Shown here piece after piece: positions 18,350 to 27,636 of a DNA stretch of 64,000 bases. The stretch lies in the NCBI RefSeq assembly GCF_035440685.1, contig NZ_DAORMW010000005.1; one strand, 5' to 3'. A program made the translations under genes and the position numbers. The notes beneath the pieces were generated by a model that did not search any database, was not told the DNA's origin, and was given only the letters and a program-made list of their open reading frames with translations. Within the stretch, counting starts at the first letter, position 1. Each line of letters starts with the position of its first letter. Source of the stretch: Accumulibacter appositus (GTDB taxonomy: Bacteria > Pseudomonadota > Gammaproteobacteria > Burkholderiales > Rhodocyclaceae).

Positions 18350-18741
18350 CCACGCTCCTGATCGACTTCCTGAGCTGGACCTGCCTGCTGGCCGGCGGCC
18401 TGTTCTGCGCCATCGGGGCGCTCGGCCTGCTGCGCATGCCCGATTTCTACACGCGCATGCACGCCGCCAGCGTCACCGACACCGTCGGTGCGGGACTGAT
18501 TCTGCTCGGGCTGATTCTGCAGGCCGGGTTGACGCTGGTGGCGGTCAAGCTGGCCATGATCGGCCTGCTGCTCTTCTTCAGCGGGCCGGTCGCCGGCCAT
18601 GCCCTGGTCAAGGCAGCGATGGGGCGCGGCCTGGCACCGTTGCTGGCAAACCCTGATAGCGCTGGCGCGGATTCCCGAACCTTCTCCACAGAGCAGGGGC
18701 AGGCATTACTCGACGAGGAGGAGGCGCCGTCGAAACCCTGA
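18346..18741 (+). CDS. mrpG: Mrp-type antiporter subunit G
   Basis: A 131-residue protein with three helices and the diagnostic FCAIGALGLLRMPDFYTRMHA stretch shared by MrpG/MnhG. The start is GTG at 18346 inside the mrpF stop, with GGAGGAGG upstream. A hydrophilic tail of ~30 residues is present. Confidence 0.9.
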   Translation: MTTLLIDFLSWTCLLAGGLFCAIGALGLLRMPDFYTRMHAASVTDTVGAGLILLGLILQAGLTLVAVKLAMIGLLLFFSGPVAGHALVKAAMGRGLAPLLANPDSAGADSRTFSTEQGQALLDEEEAPSKP

Positions 18742-18764
18742 TCATCAACGTACTGCTGACCCAG

Positions 18765-19271
18765 ATGATGGTCGCCGTGGTGGCACTGACGCGCAGCCGT
18801 AACCTGTTCGCGGTGATCGTTCTGTTCGGCCTTTACAGCTTCCTCACGGCGACGGTAATGGTGGCGCTGGATGCCGTCGACGTGGCCATGACCGAGGCCG
18901 CAGTTGGTGCCGGGATTTCCACCGTACTGCTGCTCGGCGCCTTGCATCTGTGCAACAGCGAGGAGGAGAAGCCGGCCCACAAGCCTTGGCTGCCATTGCT
19001 GGTAACCATTGGTACCGGGCTGGTGCTGGTCTATGGCACCTGGGATCTGCCCGCTTTTTCCGATCCCGTGGCGCCGATCCACACGCACGTCGCGCCGCGT
19101 TACCTGGAACAAGGACCGCGTGAGACCGGCGTGCCGAACGTGGTGACCGCCGTCCTGGCCAGCTACCGTGGCTTCGACACGCTTGGTGAAACGATGGTCG
19201 TATTCACCGCCGGCATCGGCATCATCGCTTTGCTGAGTCGGCGCCGCTACGTACGCAGGGGCAAGCAGTGA
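18765..19271 (+). CDS. MbhD/DUF4040-type Mrp subunit (MrpA C-terminal-like)
   Basis: A 168-residue membrane protein with a DUF4040/MbhD-like domain (LYSFLTATVMVALDAVDVAM, TEAAVGAGISTVLLL) and a following MbhE-like portion (VVTAVLASYRGFDTLGETMVVF). These domains normally form the C terminus of MrpA; here they are a separate gene. The first ATG is 18765, yet the homologous-looking frame LIINVLLTQ continues upstream of it. A non-ATG start near 18738 (CTG overlapping the mrpG stop, after GAGGAGGAGG) is likely. Confidence 0.82.
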   Translation: MMVAVVALTRSRNLFAVIVLFGLYSFLTATVMVALDAVDVAMTEAAVGAGISTVLLLGALHLCNSEEEKPAHKPWLPLLVTIGTGLVLVYGTWDLPAFSDPVAPIHTHVAPRYLEQGPRETGVPNVVTAVLASYRGFDTLGETMVVFTAGIGIIALLSRRRYVRRGKQ

Positions 19272-19690
19272 AAAACGACATCATCCTGCGGGTGATCGGC
19301 AAGCTGCTGATCCCCTTTATCCTGCTGTTCGCGCTCTACGTGCAGTTGCACGGCGACTACGGACCCGGTGGCGGCTTCCAGGCCGGCGCCATCATCGCCG
19401 CAGCGATGGTCTTCTACGCCATGATCTACGGCCTGAGCACGGCGCGTCGGGTGTTCCCCGACTGGCTGGTCGAATCGATGATCGCTGGCGGCGTGCTGCT
19501 CTACCTGGCGGTCGGCTTTGCCGGCCTGTATGTCGGCGGCAACTTTCTCGATTACTTCGTCCTTGACGCCGACCCGGTTACCGGCCAGCACCGCGGCATC
19601 TTCTGGATCGAGCTCGGCGTGGCGATCACCGTCTGCGGCGTGCTGCTGAAGATCTTCTACCTGTTCACCCAGCGCGGCCAGGATCAGTGA
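19268..19690 (+). CDS. mrpB: Mrp-type antiporter subunit B (MnhB domain)
   Basis: A 140-residue, four-helix protein with the MnhB signature LHGDYGPGGGFQAGAI. It is distinct from the MbhD-like gene before it. It overlaps its neighbours by 4 bases on both sides. Confidence 0.92.
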   Translation: MKNDIILRVIGKLLIPFILLFALYVQLHGDYGPGGGFQAGAIIAAAMVFYAMIYGLSTARRVFPDWLVESMIAGGVLLYLAVGFAGLYVGGNFLDYFVLDADPVTGQHRGIFWIELGVAITVCGVLLKIFYLFTQRGQDQ

Positions 19691-20097
19691 CCAGCTTCCT
19701 CGCCCATTACGACTACTGGGTCATGATCTTCCTGGCGATGAGCGGCCTGTTCATCGTCATCTCCCGCGGCAATCTGATCAAGAAGCTGGTCGGGCTGGCG
19801 ATCCTGCAGACTTCGGTGTATCTGCTCTACCTGGCGCCCGGCAAACTTGTCGGCGGCACGGCACCGATCGTCGATGCCGCGTTCACGGTGTACTCAAACC
19901 CACTGCCACAGGTATTGATCCTGACCGCGATCGTCGTCGGCGTCGCCACCCTGGCTCTCGGTCTGGCGCTGGTGGTGCGCATCCGCGAGGAGTACGGGAC
20001 CATCGAAGAAGACGAAATCCTGCACCTCGATGCCGACCCTGCCGACGCTGCAGTTCCGGCCGATCCTGCCAACAATACGCCAGCGTCGCAGCGATGA
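19687..20097 (+). CDS. mrpC: Mrp-type antiporter subunit C (NuoK-like)
   Basis: A 136-residue homologue of NuoK with three helices (IFLAMSGLFIVISRGNLIKKL, TSVYLLYLAPGK, PLPQVLILTAIVVGVATLAL) and a polar acidic tail. GTG start at 19687 within the mrpB stop. Confidence 0.92.
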   Translation: MTSFLAHYDYWVMIFLAMSGLFIVISRGNLIKKLVGLAILQTSVYLLYLAPGKLVGGTAPIVDAAFTVYSNPLPQVLILTAIVVGVATLALGLALVVRIREEYGTIEEDEILHLDADPADAAVPADPANNTPASQR

Positions 20098-21578
20098 ACG
20101 TCAGCGAGCAGCTGCCCATTCTGCAGGTGGTCCTGCCGCTGGCCAGCGCGCCGCTGGCGGTGCTCCTGCGCGACCGCCTGGGCGCATTCGTTCTGGTGCT
20201 GGCGGCGACCTGGGCAGCTTTCACGATCAGTGTCCTGTTGTGGCTGCAGGTCGGGGAGTCCGGGCTGATCACCTATGAACTCGGCAGCTGGCCACCCCCC
20301 TGGGGCATCGAATACCGGGTCGACGCCCTCTCCTCGCTAATGCTGATGCTGGTCTCGGGCGTCGCGGCGGTGGTCCTGCCCTACAGTCGCGCCAGCATCG
20401 AGCGCGAGATTCGCCAGGACAAGCACTACCTGTTCTATGCCCTGTTCGCACTGTGCCTGAGCGGCCTGCTCGGCATCACCATCACCGGCGACGCCTTCAA
20501 CCTCTTCGTCTTCCTGGAGATCTCGTCGCTCTCTTCGTACGCGATGATCGCCCTCGGCAAGGACCGCCGCTCGCTGGTCGCTGCCTACCAGTACCTGATC
20601 ATGGGCACCATCGGCGCCACCTTCATCGTCATCGGCATCGGCCTCCTCTATATCAAGACCGGCACCCTCAACCTGGCGGATCTGGGCGTCCGCCTGCAGG
20701 CGATGACCAGCCACCGGCCGGTACTGGCGGCGCTGGCCTTTCTCACCGTCGGCATCTCGCTCAAGCTGGCCTTGTTCCCCCTGCATCAGTGGTTGCCGAA
20801 CGCCTACGCCTATGCCCCGTCGGTGGTATCGGCCTTCCTCGCCGCCACCGCCACCAAGGTCTCGGTGTACGCGCTGCTGCGCTTCTACTTTTCGGTATTC
20901 GGGGAAACAGCCATCTTCCAGCGACTGCCAATGGAGGAGCTGATGCTGGTGCTGGCGCTAGCCGCGATGTTCGTCGCCTCGACAGTGGCCATCTTCCAGG
21001 ACAACTTGAAGCGGCTGTTTGCCTACTCCAGCGTTGCCCAGATCGGCTACATCGTCCTCGGTATTTCCTTCGACTCGGTGACCGGATTGACCGCCACCAT
21101 CGTGCACCTGGTTAACCACGCCGTCACCAAGGGCGGCCTGTTTCTGCTGCTCGGGGCGGTGATCGGCGGCATGGGTGGCGTCACCCTGGCGCGGGTGCAC
21201 GGCATCGGACGGGTCATGCCGCTGACCAGTTTCGGCATCGTGCTTTGCGGACTGAGCCTGATCGGTGTGCCGGGCACTGCGGGCTTCGTCAGCAAGTGGT
21301 ATCTGATCCTGGCAGCACTCGAGAAGGGCCAATGGTGGCTGGTGTTTCTGATCGTGCTGTCGTCGCTGCTGGCGGTCGCCTACGTCTGGCGCTTCGTCGA
21401 GGCTGCCTACTTCCACGCACCGCGCGCCGACCTCGCAGGCGTCCGTGAGGCACCGCTGGCACTGGCGTTGCCGGCCTGGATCCTGGTCGCCGCAACACTC
21501 TGGTTCGGCTTCGACACCTCGATCACGGTCGGCTCGGCCAGCCGTGCGGCCGCGCAGTTGCTCGGCATTGCGCCATGA
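20094..21578 (+). CDS. mrpD: Mrp-type antiporter proton-conducting subunit D, first copy
   Basis: A 494-residue NuoL/M/N-family protein with ~14 helices: the Glu helix DAFNLFVFLEISSLSSYAMI, discontinuous-helix Lys regions (LKLALFPLHQWLPNAYAYAP), and the C-terminal GVPGTAGFVSKWYL motif. It forms one of three candidate ion channels in the complex. Confidence 0.92.
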   Translation: MNVSEQLPILQVVLPLASAPLAVLLRDRLGAFVLVLAATWAAFTISVLLWLQVGESGLITYELGSWPPPWGIEYRVDALSSLMLMLVSGVAAVVLPYSRASIEREIRQDKHYLFYALFALCLSGLLGITITGDAFNLFVFLEISSLSSYAMIALGKDRRSLVAAYQYLIMGTIGATFIVIGIGLLYIKTGTLNLADLGVRLQAMTSHRPVLAALAFLTVGISLKLALFPLHQWLPNAYAYAPSVVSAFLAATATKVSVYALLRFYFSVFGETAIFQRLPMEELMLVLALAAMFVASTVAIFQDNLKRLFAYSSVAQIGYIVLGISFDSVTGLTATIVHLVNHAVTKGGLFLLLGAVIGGMGGVTLARVHGIGRVMPLTSFGIVLCGLSLIGVPGTAGFVSKWYLILAALEKGQWWLVFLIVLSSLLAVAYVWRFVEAAYFHAPRADLAGVREAPLALALPAWILVAATLWFGFDTSITVGSASRAAAQLLGIAP

Positions 21579-23047
21579 TCACCGACGAAATGCTGGTCCT
21601 CGCTGCGCTCGCAGTGCCAAGCGCCGGCAGCGCGGCGATTCTCCTTTGCGGTCGCTGGCCGAACCTGCGCGAGGCGGCCACACTGGCCACCGCGACGCTA
21701 CTGCTGTTCTGCGTACTGGCATTGCTGCCGACGGTCCTCGCGGGTGGACGGCCCGGCGTGCATTTGTTCGAACTGCTGCCGGGATTACCAATCGCCTTCT
21801 CGGTCGAGCCACTGGGAATGCTTTTCGCGCTCGTCGCCTCCAGTCTGTGGATCGTGAACTCGCTGTACTCGATCGGCTACATGCGCGGCAACGGCGAACA
21901 ACACCAGACGCGCTTCTACATCTGCTTCGCCCTGTCGATCGCCGCGGCGATCGGCATCGCCTTTTCTGCCAACATGTTCACCTTGTTCGTGTTCTACGAG
22001 CTGCTGACGCTGATCACCTATCCGCTGGTCACCCACCACGGCACGGACAAGGCAAGAGCGGGGGGGCGTATTTATCTCGGGCTCCTGATCGGCACCTCGG
22101 TGGTCTTGCTGCTACCGGCGCTTGTGTTCACCTGGCACGTCGCCGGCACAACCGACTTTACGCCGGGTGGCATCCTGCAGGGTCGGCTCTCCGATATCGC
22201 GCTCGGTGGCCTGCTCGCACTGTACGTGTTCGGCATCGGCAAAGCGGCGCTGATGCCTTTCCACCGCTGGCTACCGGCGGCCATGGTTGCGCCGACGCCT
22301 GTCTCCGCGCTGCTGCACGCGGTGGCGGTGGTCAAGACCGGTGTGTTCAGCGTGGTCAAGATCATCGTCTACATCTTCGGTGCCGAGACCCTGATCGAGC
22401 AGGGCGGGGCGGACTGGCTGACGGCGGTCGCCGGGTTCACCATTGTCGCCGCCTCGATCGTCGCCTTGCGCGCCGACAACCTGAAGCGGCGTCTGGCTTA
22501 TTCGACGGTCAGCCAGCTGTCTTATGTCGTGCTGGCAGCCGCGCTGCTCACTCCCTACTCACTCGCCGCTGCGGTATTGCACATCGCCGCGCACGCGGTC
22601 GGCAAGATCACCCTGTTTTTCGCCGCCGGAGCCATCTACACCGCTGCCCACAAGACCAATGTCAGCGAGTTGGACGGTATCGGCCGGCGCATGCCGTGGA
22701 CCATGGCCGCGTTCACCATCGGCGCGCTGTCGATGATCGGCCTGCCGCCCGCGGCTGGGTTCATTTCCAAATGGTATTTGCTGTCCGGTGCCATGGCGGC
22801 TGAGCAGTGGGCCATCGTTGCCGTCCTGCTGGCCAGCACGCTGCTCACTGCCGGCTACTTCATGCCCATCGTTTATCGAGCTTTCTTTCGCGCACCTGTA
22901 GACGACGGCCACGAGCACGGGCACGCCCACGGCGAGGCTCCGCTGCCGATGGTCGCCGCCCTGACGGTAACCGCTGCCGGCACGTTGGCGCTATTCTTCT
23001 TCCCCGATGTGCCGCTGGCGCTGGCACGACAGATGCTCGGAGGCTGA
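21575..23047 (+). CDS. Mrp-type antiporter proton-conducting subunit D, second copy
   Basis: A 490-residue NuoL/M/N-family protein, diverged from the first copy: Glu helix FTLFVFYELLTLITYPLV, KAALMPFHRWLPAAMVAPTP, and GLPPAAGFISKWYLL near the C terminus. Cytoplasmic loop residues ~435-450 contain a His-rich patch (DDGHEHGHAHGE) that could bind metal. ATGA overlap with the first D gene. Confidence 0.9.
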   Translation: MITDEMLVLAALAVPSAGSAAILLCGRWPNLREAATLATATLLLFCVLALLPTVLAGGRPGVHLFELLPGLPIAFSVEPLGMLFALVASSLWIVNSLYSIGYMRGNGEQHQTRFYICFALSIAAAIGIAFSANMFTLFVFYELLTLITYPLVTHHGTDKARAGGRIYLGLLIGTSVVLLLPALVFTWHVAGTTDFTPGGILQGRLSDIALGGLLALYVFGIGKAALMPFHRWLPAAMVAPTPVSALLHAVAVVKTGVFSVVKIIVYIFGAETLIEQGGADWLTAVAGFTIVAASIVALRADNLKRRLAYSTVSQLSYVVLAAALLTPYSLAAAVLHIAAHAVGKITLFFAAGAIYTAAHKTNVSELDGIGRRMPWTMAAFTIGALSMIGLPPAAGFISKWYLLSGAMAAEQWAIVAVLLASTLLTAGYFMPIVYRAFFRAPVDDGHEHGHAHGEAPLPMVAALTVTAAGTLALFFFPDVPLALARQMLGG

Positions 23048-23049
23048 AA

Positions 23050-23307
23050 GTGAGGGAGAGTACGGAGAAGCACTGGTTGCTGCGCCCGAAGACGATCACG
23101 CTGCTGTGGCGCGTGTTCATCGCCATCCTGGCCGCTACGGTGATCGCCGAACGGGTGGTTCACCTGCATCCGCATTTCGGCTTCGATGGCTGGTTCGGTT
23201 TCCACGCCTGGTACGGCTTCCTGGCCTGCGCGGCGATGATCATTTTCGCCAAGGGCCTGGGCCTGCTGATCAAGCGGCCCGACACCTACTACGGTGACGA
23301 CCAATGA
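23050..23307 (+). CDS. Small two-helix membrane protein inside the Mrp operon
   Basis: An 85-residue product starting with GTG at 23050, two bases after the preceding stop; its TGA overlaps the next ATG. Two hydrophobic segments (FIAILAATVIAERVV and YGFLACAAMIIFAKGLGLL) flank a loop rich in His, Phe and Trp. I do not recognise it as a canonical Mrp subunit, but its overlap-locked position implies it is part of the complex or its assembly. Confidence 0.75.
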   Translation: MRESTEKHWLLRPKTITLLWRVFIAILAATVIAERVVHLHPHFGFDGWFGFHAWYGFLACAAMIIFAKGLGLLIKRPDTYYGDDQ

Positions 23308-24986
23308 TTCTCCACCCTGCGCTGATCCTCGTTCTCGGCGCCCTGGTCCTGCCTTGGCTGCCGCACCGGGGAGCCCGGCAAGCCGCCTCGCTGGCCCTGC
23401 CGCTGGCGGCATTATGGGCAGTCTGGCAGGTACCGGACGGCAGCGCATGGCAACTCCATTTCCTCGACTACACGCTGACCCCGCTCGCTGGTGACAAACT
23501 GACCCGCCTGTTTGCCACCATCTTCGCGCTAATGGCCGCAGCTGGCGCCCTGTTCGCGCTGCGCCAGGAGAGCCGCGTCGAAGTGCCCGCGGCCCTGTTT
23601 TACGCGGGCTCGGCAATGGGCGTCGCCTTCGCCGGTGACCTGATCACGGTGTTCATCTTTTGGGAACTGATGGCCATCGCTTCGACCCTGGTGATCTGGA
23701 GCGCGGGCAGCCGCGCATCCTATTCGGCCAGCATGCGCTATCTGTCGATCCACCTGCTCGGCGGCGTCGTGCTCATGGCCGGCATCGCCGGCCACGTCGC
23801 CGCTACCGGCTCGCTGGCCTTTACGCACATGACGCCCGATTCCGGGGCGAGCTGGCTGATCCTGGCAGGCTTCCTGGTCAACGCCGGCGCACCGCCGCTT
23901 TCCGCCTGGCTGCCCGATGCCTATCCCGAGGCATCATGGAGTGGCACCGTCTTCCTGTCCGCGTTTACCACCAAGACGGCGGTCTATGTCCTCTTGCGCG
24001 GCTTCCCCGGCACGGAACTCCTGATCTGGGTCGGCATGTTCATGATCTTCTACGGCATCGTCTATGCCTTGCTCGAGAATGACATGCGGCGCATTCTTGC
24101 CTACTCGATCGTCAACCAGGTCGGTTTCATGGTGGTCGGCATCGGTATCGGCACCGAAATGGCGCTTAACGGTGCCGCCGCGCATGCCTTCGCCCACATC
24201 ATCTACAAGGCACTCCTGCTGATGTCAGCCGGCTCCGTGCTGTACCGCACCGGCCGGCGCAAGTGCACCGATCTTGGCGGCCTCTTTCAGAGCATGCCGG
24301 TCACCGCCTTTTGCGGCATCATCGGGGCGCTCGCCATCTCTTCGTTTCCCTGGACTTCCGGCTTCGTCAGCAAATCGATGATCTCGCAGGCGGCCGGCGA
24401 CGAGCATCTGCAGTACGTCTGGCTCGGGCTGGCAGCGGCCTCGGCAGGCGTGTTCCTGCACGCCGGCATCAAATTCCCCTGGTTCGTCTTCTTCCAGAAG
24501 GATAGCGGCCTACGCCCCGCCGATCCGCCAGCAAGCATGCAAATACCAATGATTCTCTTTTCCGCTCTGTGCATCGGCCTGGGCCTGTTCCCGGCGCCGC
24601 TCTATGCCCTGCTGCCCTTCGAGGTCAACTACGCGCCCTACAGCGGTGCCCACGTGGTGACGCAGCTGCAACTTCTGCTTTTCTCGGGCCTGGCATTCTT
24701 CGTCATGCTGGGTTTCTTGAAGCGCACGCTGACCATTTCTCTGGACCTTGACTGGTTTTACCGCATGTTTGCGCCGCGCCTAGTCAATCTACTGACGCCA
24801 CTGCTTACAGGTGTCATCGCCGGCCTGGAACGTACTGCCGCGTCAGTGGCTCAGCGCGCCGGCAAGACTCTGCACCGCCACCACGGCCCGCAAGGTGCAT
24901 TGGCCAGAACCTGGCCCACCGGCAGCATGGCCTTCTGGACCGTCGTAATGCTGCTGGCCTGGCTGGCTCTCTACTACCTGCCCTGA
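23304..24986 (+). CDS. Mrp-type antiporter proton-conducting subunit, third copy
   Basis: A 560-residue NuoL/M/N-family protein with an additional C-terminal amphipathic region and final helix. Motifs: GDLITVFIFWELMAIASTLVIW, NAGAPPLSAWLPDAYPEAS, SIVNQVGFMVVGIGIG, WTSGFVSKSMI. With copies one and two it makes three potential pumping subunits, in place of the MrpA + MrpD pair of Bacillus-type systems. Confidence 0.9.
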   Translation: MILHPALILVLGALVLPWLPHRGARQAASLALPLAALWAVWQVPDGSAWQLHFLDYTLTPLAGDKLTRLFATIFALMAAAGALFALRQESRVEVPAALFYAGSAMGVAFAGDLITVFIFWELMAIASTLVIWSAGSRASYSASMRYLSIHLLGGVVLMAGIAGHVAATGSLAFTHMTPDSGASWLILAGFLVNAGAPPLSAWLPDAYPEASWSGTVFLSAFTTKTAVYVLLRGFPGTELLIWVGMFMIFYGIVYALLENDMRRILAYSIVNQVGFMVVGIGIGTEMALNGAAAHAFAHIIYKALLLMSAGSVLYRTGRRKCTDLGGLFQSMPVTAFCGIIGALAISSFPWTSGFVSKSMISQAAGDEHLQYVWLGLAAASAGVFLHAGIKFPWFVFFQKDSGLRPADPPASMQIPMILFSALCIGLGLFPAPLYALLPFEVNYAPYSGAHVVTQLQLLLFSGLAFFVMLGFLKRTLTISLDLDWFYRMFAPRLVNLLTPLLTGVIAGLERTAASVAQRAGKTLHRHHGPQGALARTWPTGSMAFWTVVMLLAWLALYYLP

Positions 24987-24990
24987 CTCG

Positions 24991-25548
24991 ATGAGCAGTT
25001 CGCCAATTCCGAGCGGATGTGACGCGAAAGGAGACATCGTCAGCCTGCCCCCTGCCGATCAACCGGTTGCGCAGTGCACCCGCGCCAAGCGGCTGCTCAT
25101 CCCGGTCGACCCGAGCGAACGCTCGCGCTGGGGCATTCGCTACGCCATGCATCTGCAGCGCAGCGGAAAACCGGTGCAGGTCGCGCTGCTGTTCGTCTCC
25201 GAACCGGTCACCGCGCCGCAAGTTCTGCGTTTCCGTACGCAGGTCGAAATTGCCCGCTTCCAGGCAGAATGCGGCGCGCACATCCTGCACGATGCCGCGC
25301 AACCGCTAGCCGCGGCAGGCGTCGCGTGCCAGGAGATTTACCGAGAAGGCGACATTGTCCAGCAGATCGGCGACGTCGCCGAACAGCTCGGCTGCGACGA
25401 AATCGTTCTGCCACTGCCGCACGCCCGCATCGCCAAGCTACTGTCGCGCGACGTGGTGCGGGAAGTGATCAAGCGTGCAAAGGGCGTCCCGGTGGTGACG
25501 ACGGATGCGGAAGGTGTTGCGGAGAAGGCTGAGGACAACTGGCTGTAG
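24991..25548 (+). CDS. UspA-family universal stress protein
   Basis: A 185-residue protein starting 4 bases after the last Mrp subunit. After a ~30-residue N-terminal extension, the Usp fold begins with KRLLIPVDPSERSRWGIRYA and ends with AKGVPVVTT. The ATP-binding Gly-rich loop (G-2x-G-9x-G[S/T]) is not present in canonical form, suggesting a non-ATP-binding type. Linkage suggests control or stress adaptation of the antiporter. Confidence 0.85.
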   Translation: MSSSPIPSGCDAKGDIVSLPPADQPVAQCTRAKRLLIPVDPSERSRWGIRYAMHLQRSGKPVQVALLFVSEPVTAPQVLRFRTQVEIARFQAECGAHILHDAAQPLAAAGVACQEIYREGDIVQQIGDVAEQLGCDEIVLPLPHARIAKLLSRDVVREVIKRAKGVPVVTTDAEGVAEKAEDNWL

Positions 25549-25584
25549 ACTTTCGCCGCGCACGGGAGTGCAAACCTAGAACGA

Positions 25585-25745
25585 TGTGGATCAATGGCTT
25601 CTGATCGTTGGTCGGTTGCTTGCACAGAGCGCATGCTGCAAATGCGTCCTCACCGTGCAGCGCTATGCCTTGCGCTTCTGCAAACGCGTCGAGCCGATCG
25701 CCGTGCGCCAGGGCGCATGCCAGGCACGCTTCCGCTGACACCGCC
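25585..25745 (-). pseudogene. Remnant of a LuxR-type regulator C terminus
   Basis: The reverse strand encodes LAHGDRLDAFAEAQGI and TNDQKPLI, nearly identical to the C terminus of the intact LuxR-type gene at 27637-28755 (LAHGDCLDAFAEAQGI, TNDQKALI). Between them the frame is lost by small indels: the ancestral CTVRTHLQHALC reading lies in another frame. Only the HTH end remains, directly downstream of nhaD copy 2. Confidence 0.75.
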
Positions 25746-25758
25746 ACTGCCATGACCC

Positions 25759-27210
25759 TTAGAACATCGCGCTATTGATCCACATGTGCGTGGCGATGCT
25801 GGCAGCGTAGCCGAGCGCGATGACCGGCGCCCATTTGAGGTGGCCGACGAAAGTGTAGCGGCCGCGTGCCTGACCCATCAAAGCCACCCCTGCGGCCGAA
25901 CCGATTGACAGCAGGGACCCGCCCACACCCGCGGTAAGTGTGACCAGCAGCCATTGCCCGAGCGACATCTCCGGCATCATGGTCAGCACGGCGAACATCA
26001 CCGGGATGTTGTCGACGATCGCCGACAGGATACCGATTGCGACATTGGCGTTGGTCGCACCCCAGTCCCCATACATCAGCTCGGAGGCCATTGCCAGGTA
26101 GCCGATGAAGCCGAGGCCGCCGACGCATAACACCACGCCGTAGAAGAAGAGCAACGTATCCCACTCGGCCCGGGCAATCTTGTTGAACACGTTGAATGCC
26201 TGCAGGCCGCCCATGCTGTCGTCGTGGTTGATCTCGGTCCGGAATTGACGACTGGTCATGCCGTACTCAAAGTGCACGGTTTTCTTCAGGTAATACCCGA
26301 AGAATTGCAGATAGGCCAGGCCGGTCAGCATGCCGATGACCGGTGGCAGATTTATGAAGTTGTGGAAGCTGATGGCGGTCGCGATGGTCAACAGGAACAG
26401 GGCAATGATGCGTTTGGCACCACGTTTCATCACCACTGCGTGACCGCCGCCGAGGGGTGGTATGTTCGGAACCCGCGTCGACATAATGGCGGCCGGTACC
26501 AGCCAGTTGACCAGCGCGGGAATGAACAGGGCAAAGAAGGAGCCGAAACCCACCATGCCCTGCGCCGTCTGGATCTCTTTCTGCCAGACCATCAGCGTCG
26601 TGATATCGCCAAAGGGACTGAAGGCGCCCCCGGCGTTTGCCGCCACGACGATATTGATGCAGGCGAGCAGGACAAATTTGGCATTGTCGCCGCCCACCGC
26701 CATGACCACCGCGCACATCAGCAGCGCGGTGGTCAGGTTGTCTGCGACCGGTGAAATGAAAAACGCCAGCACGCCCGTTATCCAGAACAGTTTGCGCAGT
26801 CCGTAGCCCTTCTCGATCAGCCAAGAGCGCAGGGCCTCGAACACATTGCGCTCGCTCATGGCATTGATGTAGGTCATTGCGACCAGCAGGAACAGCATCA
26901 GCTCGGCATATTCGAGAAGATTATGCCGCACCGCCATTTCTGTAGCATGGTTCATGCCGTGGGCGGTATAAACGCTGCCGATCAGGGCCCAGATGATGCC
27001 AGCGGCCAGGATCACGGGCTTGGACTTGCGCAGATGCGTGAACTCCTCCGCCATCACCAGTGCGTAGGCCAAGCCAAACAAGGCCAGGGCGGCAAAACCG
27101 ACCCAGTGCGCGGTCAGGTCAAGGCGCTCGCCATCCCCTGCGGAGGCCCAAGCCAGAGCCGGCGACAGCCAAAGCAGCGGGGAAATGAGCTGGCGCAAAA
27201 GCGGTGTCAT
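25759..27210 (-). CDS. nhaD: Na+/H+ antiporter NhaD, copy 2
   Basis: A 483-residue antiporter, collinear with the product at 13235-14698 and sharing PVADNLTTALLM, NAGGAFSPFGDITTLMVW and AIVDNIPVMFAVLTMMPEM. The start is set at 27210 (MTPLLRQLIS) after GGAGAG; the N-terminal hydrophobic leader ends in ALAWASAGDG. It reads leftward, convergent with the Mrp-usp operon. Two divergent NhaDs may differ in pH range or ion preference (inference). Confidence 0.93.
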   Translation of the reverse strand: MTPLLRQLISPLLWLSPALAWASAGDGERLDLTAHWVGFAALALFGLAYALVMAEEFTHLRKSKPVILAAGIIWALIGSVYTAHGMNHATEMAVRHNLLEYAELMLFLLVAMTYINAMSERNVFEALRSWLIEKGYGLRKLFWITGVLAFFISPVADNLTTALLMCAVVMAVGGDNAKFVLLACINIVVAANAGGAFSPFGDITTLMVWQKEIQTAQGMVGFGSFFALFIPALVNWLVPAAIMSTRVPNIPPLGGGHAVVMKRGAKRIIALFLLTIATAISFHNFINLPPVIGMLTGLAYLQFFGYYLKKTVHFEYGMTSRQFRTEINHDDSMGGLQAFNVFNKIARAEWDTLLFFYGVVLCVGGLGFIGYLAMASELMYGDWGATNANVAIGILSAIVDNIPVMFAVLTMMPEMSLGQWLLVTLTAGVGGSLLSIGSAAGVALMGQARGRYTFVGHLKWAPVIALGYAASIATHMWINSAMF

Positions 27211-27636
27211 TATTCTCTCCGTGATTCTCGACTTTCGCCGTGGGTGGGTCGCCATCTTGCAACATGCAGCATCCGCGTTCGTCGCCACCTTAAAAGGGCT
27301 CACGCGCGCGGTCAACTCGTTCTTTTTGCCCCGACCACGATCAGGCTGCCAGCGGGTCGATAGCGAGCGAAGTTATGAACCTGCGATATGAGCCGACTGG
27401 CGGGCGAAGTCGTGGCCAACGCGCATCGTGGGCAGTCCAGCGCCATCGAGAGAGCAGGGTGTTGACGGCATCGCCGCAGTGGCGGCTGACGGACTACCTC
27501 CCGCCGTTCCGGGTGCCCTCAATACCGCAGGACGGGAGGGAGGGCTGCAATCGCTCACTTTTTGGTGCGCACCGAATTGCGTTGAGTAACACCAATCGGT
27601 AGCCCTTGCACCGGTGAGTTCGAACTGCGGTTGGTC
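27211..27636. promoter_or_regulatory. Region between the LuxR-type gene and nhaD copy 2
   Basis: 426 non-coding bases that must contain the nhaD copy 2 promoter. Open frames here look like shadows. I see no strong -35/-10 pair, terminator or RNA fold by eye. Confidence 0.35.
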
